Position numbers and translations under genes: made by a program. Positions 59,639 to 64,000 of a stretch of DNA of 64,000 bases are shown one piece after another. The DNA is from Allodiplogaster sudhausi (lineage: Eukaryota; Nematoda; Chromadorea; Rhabditida; Diplogasteridae), in NCBI GenBank assembly GCA_945643635.1, contig CALZFC010000252.1:4592501-4656500 (forward strand), in the 5' to 3' direction. The notes under the pieces were generated by a model. It had not been told where the DNA came from and did no database searches. It saw only the letters and a program-made list of their open reading frames with translations. Position 1 is the first letter of the stretch; every line of letters begins with the position of its first letter.

Positions 59639-62111
59639 TATGTATGTACATACATATGTAAATATTTCAAAGAAACTGTATGCATGCAAATACTACATAT
59701 ATGCATATTTTATGGAATCACAGAGCCGGTTACAAGAATGCAAGATTAGTTGCAAGAGAATGGAGAAGGAGTCCAGTAGTGTCAAGAAACAGACTTCTAT
59801 GAAATGCCATTTTAGATGGCCTTCCTGAATTTGTATTTGTGACCAGGCATGGTCTGTGACTCCCTGAAGCGGAATTAGGTTAACGTATTCCTCGATTGTG
59901 TGGGGTGGGGGATATGATGGGACGAATGAGGAAGGCAGCCATATATTTTAGAATCATGACATGGCGCTTTCGGTGCTCCCAAAGGGATGTAATGAGGAGA
60001 AATTATGACGAGCGTTCAATTTAGCAACTTCTTTCTGCATAGCCGGAAAAGCCTGCATTTAGATTTTCGCCTCATCACGGAAGTGAATGGAATTGCATGG
60101 CACATGAACCAGTAATTATCCTAGTGCACATCAACTTTTCAACGTATCATCACCAAACTTTGCAGCACTCAGCCTTCAAGTTGTAGAATGAGTATTGAAT
60201 AAAAGTGTACCCCCAAGTGCAGCACACGAATATCTCGGTTTAGACGCTCGTAAAACGGGACGGGTGGACAGAAAACGCTTGCCTTTCTCGAAACTCAGCA
60301 GTTCTGATAAATTTGTTTCGGGCCCTAAAAAAAGTGTAGAAGAAATTTAAAGTGAATAGCTGAACAAGTGTACACACACATATGTACATGCATATGTAGG
60401 CAAAGTGTTGAATACGACGCGACCGCGGACGAACGCTGTGGAGAGAGGTTTACATACTGAAAAGGCAGCGACGAAGTTAGACATCACCGACCACGACACC
60501 GATTAAGTTCTCGGAAGACCCAAAGGTCATTCTTAGAATGGCTCCCCATTGAAGAAAAAGTCAGCGACTTTCATATTTGAGGAACTTTTTGTCATTTGTC
60601 GTCACCCTTGCATAAGTGGCAGAGGCAGTTGCCGGTGAAAGGTATAAATTCTAGTGGAATGGCGCGAATACGGGAAAGAAGAGAGAGGATACGAAAAAGC
60701 CAAGGGATAAAGCGATAGAGAACAAAGTAGTTGAGTAAAGCCCCCCTGGAAACGTGTGGTCGAATGGATTGACAGATGCGCCAGGTTCGAGTTGGCTCCG
60801 GACAATTTACTCGCCCCGCTCGGCGCCGCCCCCACCGGGTCGTGCAATTCGAAAAAGAGGGCAGGGGATAAACTAGAAAAAGAGACAGAGAGAAAGAGAG
60901 GGAGAGAGATGGAGAGAAGGAGAGATGGACAGAGAGAAATAAGGAGAGAGGGAAGGGAGTAAGCGCGACACATATGCCATTTTTTCTGTCGGAGGTGGAT
61001 CGGCAGCTTCTGAATTTGGAAACAACATAAACTGGAGTGGGCTGGCTATCTATAATGAAAAAAAACTCCCCACTCATAATGTTCTCTCTTTCACTCTTTT
61101 ACCTTTCCATGCCTATCTCTTTCTCCCTCCCTACTTTCTCCAATCTCTTTATCTCGTCTCTCTTTCTCTTGTTCTCTTTTTCGCTCTTCCTCTATCCCCC
61201 CTCTTCTAACATTGATCATCGCTGAAGACGAATTTTGAATGTTATTTCCGGGAATTTTTTTCGCGTTCCATGCCTCTGTGGCTAACGAGCCAAATTGAGA
61301 GCGCTCGGGAGAAGGAAGAAAAACTTTTTTTTTCGCCACTCTTCCCTTGTTTTGTCACCACTTCCGAGTCGGCTTGGCAGAACAATGAGCTGGAAGGAGA
61401 GAGAAGATGAGGAAATTTGAAGATAAAGAGAGAGATTGTACATGGAGGGAAAGAGAGTGATAGAAGGAAATAGTGAAAGTGAAAAAGTTTGGCCACAATC
61501 ACGCTAGAACAACGAAACAAAATCAGTATTCATTACAATTTTGAATGATTAAAAGCATGCAGAAGATATCTATTGTATGGCTATGACTACAAATTCATGA
61601 GGACATAATAAATAAGATTGAAGAGCGCCATAATAGCACAGAAGCATCCTCTTGTTATCGCCATAATTATTTGGGGCTTCCAAGGAGAAGCAGCTGCGGG
61701 CCTCTTTCAAAAAATACTAATCAACTGTAATGTTCGAAAGAAGAGGATGCAGATATTATGATACTATTGCATATGAGAGAATAACTCGAGAAAGAAACGA
61801 AGAGGGAGTGAGGGAAGAATCATCGGAAGACATGGAAAAGGGAGAGAGAGAGAAAATATAGTTAGAAAAAGCGAAAGCAAAAAAAAAGAAAAACAGGGAG
61901 CAGAGAGAAAAGGATGAATGAGAAAAGAAAGAGCAAAAAGAATGAGGAAGGCGCGGTGAAATGAGTAAACAACTGGTAATGAGAGAGTTTGCGAGTTTGG
62001 AGCGCGCGCCAAATAGAAATGCAGCTTATTACGTTGCAAAGTCTTCTTGAGTCTCCCCTACCTCTCTCTCTCTCTCCCTCTCTCCCTCTCTCTCTCTCCC
62101 TCTCTCTCTCT

Positions 62112-62149
<38 letters not shown>

Positions 62150-64000
62150 CTTTCTACACATCCTCCTAGCATAGATAGTAGCTTCTCCTTGCACCAAGTG
62201 CACGGTGCTCTTCCCTATTCCTCTCCCTCACACCAGAGTATACTCCACTGAAAGCTCTTGGCAGGGTGGCCATCTCTCCGTTCTTTTGATGGCGTCTGAA
62301 TACGTGGCAGGCAAGGGCGGATATCTTGCAATGGCAAGCCCATCGCGCTTCATAATTCACGAGCACTACACCAGCCTCGCTTTTCGGGAATGCCAAAAAA
62401 GAGGGCAAGAAAACGTCGTCTCGTTTTGCAGCTTGCTAATTTTGCAAAAGAAACGAACCGATAATTAATTTTTTATGTCAGTTTATTTTGAAGAAATAGT
62501 GGAATTTCTCAATTAAAGCGAAGAAACGATAGGAAAGAAAGAGAACATTATGTGATGCTAAAAGGCGAAATATGCTCTTCTGTTTATTGCGTTTGTTGTC
62601 GGGACTCGATGAAGAAGAAAGGCTACGCAAATACTAGGCAAATGAAGATATTAAAATTCTGCCGCTTCTTTGCTTTCGTCTGCATCAAAGCTGCTGGGCA
62701 TCAATGGCTATCTTCTTTGTCCGGGGCGAGCTGCCATGGGAGGACATGAGGAGATATGTAAAAGACGATGAGAAGAGGAAGGAGCACGGAAGATCCCACA
62801 CTGTAGATTCCAGCAGAATCGACTACCATCGAGTAGTCAGAGTAGCAAAAAGAGACAAGAAAGAAAAACATTCAGAAGAAGTTGTTAGTTCGGAGTAAAG
62901 AACATGAATACTCGACGAGCCTCCCCGCTGCCTTCTCATGAAAAGCAACGACAAAGATTGCATGAAGAAGTCGCGTGACTGCTGGAACTTTCAAGGAAGG
63001 AGCGCCTAAAATTGCCGGATGTCTAGGAAATCATGGTTTTTTTTCTGGCAGAGCAGGAGCGAGAAAACACGATGTTCTGGCGACTCTTGGTTGCGAGACA
63101 CATCAGAATATGAATTTATCATGCGAGTGCCAGCGAACCTTATGCTTCATCCTAAATTGAATAATATTATGAACGCACCAATTATCGATATTGCCGCTTT
63201 TCAAATTTTAACATAGGAAAAAATGCTGGTTAATTTTTGCATATAAAACTTTATGTAGCCTGAGGTAGTAATGTTCCCTAACTTAGTCAGTATACGACAA
63301 GTCGGTTCGCGAAAGTGTATTTTCTACTTTTATAAGTGACTTGCTAATGCGGCGATTTATCTAAAGCAGGATGATATTTCATGTTCACTCACGAAATGGA
63401 AACTGATTAGGGGAAAAGAAATGCGTCAACACAAACCAGCGCGCAGTCTACATGAAAACAATGTGATGCAAGGAGTAAACTCCTGCTTTCCCTTTCTCTT
63501 CGTATTTTTGCCAGCATGCCGGAGTTCGCATGCTATATCAGGCGGGTTCAACAAAAGGAGAGATTGACAGAATGAGCCGCACGAAATGACGAAGAGAAGA
63601 AAGAACGCGAAGCAGCAAAGCAAAGCAAAGGAGATGAGCATTTGGAAGGGGCTAAAAGAATTGGCCAAATGCCAAAGGAAGCCAGTGGCGGTCAAAATAC
63701 AATTGCCAGAGTTAACGCTGTTGATTCTTTCTTGTTCCGGCAGGGAAAAATGCGCAAAAAAAATTCTACGCAAATAATGCTTCCGTCCAGAATTGACAAT
63801 GAGGCAGACGGGTGTATTCCAGAGAATCAGACAGAAGCTGCTTGTGGAAATAGCATGCAAAGTAGAGAGACGGAAGAGATGGAAGAGACAGGAAGAAATG
63901 CACTTTTCATCTCAAAAACTCATCTTTTTGCCGGGTGACAAGCGTGCCGAGACTTTCAAAGTTCACGATGAATTACCGCAATGATAAATTCAAAATAGCG
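59639..64000. other. Intergenic to window end, no supported gene
   Basis: Holds (GA)n and (CT)n tracts (60890-60960, 62060-62150) and a GC-rich patch at 60775-60845. A 64-aa plus ORF at 62704 contains RGELPW, weakly like a casein kinase 1 fragment. None has a convincing exon chain. Confidence 0.4.
62060..62150. repeat. (CT)n tract
   Basis: About 90 bp of TCTC and CCCTCT units. Confidence 0.95.

Noticed and set aside
62704..62898. Possible casein kinase 1 exon (RGELPW)
   Set aside because: Only a few residues match the LPW motif, with no other kinase exon nearby.
1..64000. CRISPR arrays, bacterial operons or rRNA genes
   Set aside because: None found. Spliced genes, snRNA and nematode families show a eukaryotic nuclear sequence.

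Overview
The window looks like nuclear DNA from a nematode, probably a chromadorean. It is AT-rich, the genes carry many short introns, and it holds nematode-type families: a supplementary nuclear hormone receptor, two serpentine chemoreceptors (one clearly Srt class), a triplet of caenopore-like saposin genes, a U6 snRNA gene and a tRNA-Ala(CGC) gene. Most long single-frame ORFs are shadows. The real genes had to be rebuilt exon by exon, and in most models every exon phase closes. The species is not identified.

Layout. 0.5-4.2 kb (-): a 17-exon phospholipase B-like (PLBD/lama) gene with a complete U6 snRNA gene inside intron 4. 4.6-5.0 kb (-): a LINE relic. 5-9.1 kb: no gene seen, one 262-bp tandem duplication. 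9.1-13.8 kb (+): two tandem 7TM chemoreceptor genes. 15.0-18.5 kb (-): a 14-exon nuclear receptor. 18.6-21.5 kb: purine/pyrimidine tracts and a perfect 83-bp tandem duplication. 21.6-22.0 kb (+): a small two-exon gene. 22.8-31.5 kb: a cluster of two-EF-hand calcium-binding genes (A -, B -, C +). Gene B is two units fused. A 1.29-kb element with ~470-bp inverted repeats lies between A and B, and a tentative (+) gene lies between B and C. 33.5-36.0 kb (-): a tentative basic, low-complexity multi-exon gene.

37.5-41.9 kb (-): three tandem secreted saposin-like genes with TATA boxes, one with an upstream GATA site. 43.5-44.5 kb (-): a secreted protein with about 40 cysteines, carrying the tRNA-Ala gene in intron 1. 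45.5-48.1 kb (-): a secreted four-EF-hand protein. 50.3-53.3 kb (-): an unrecognised protein with about four membrane segments. 55.8-59.6 kb: a 3.8-kb TIR transposable element with TA target duplication, arrays of a TACGCGTA-centred repeat at both ends, and a 12-exon gene with a ParB/Srx- or DGQHR-like motif instead of a recognisable DDE transposase. 59.6-64 kb: no supported gene.

Biology. Several genes fit gut or lysosomal function (PLBD, saposins) or calcium handling (EF-hand genes), and the receptors fit chemosensation and transcription control, but nothing shows that neighbours act in one pathway. The strongest candidate for something new is the 55.8-59.6 kb element. Splice donors across the window follow a loose GTNNG rule, with one apparent AT-AG intron and one GC-AG intron.
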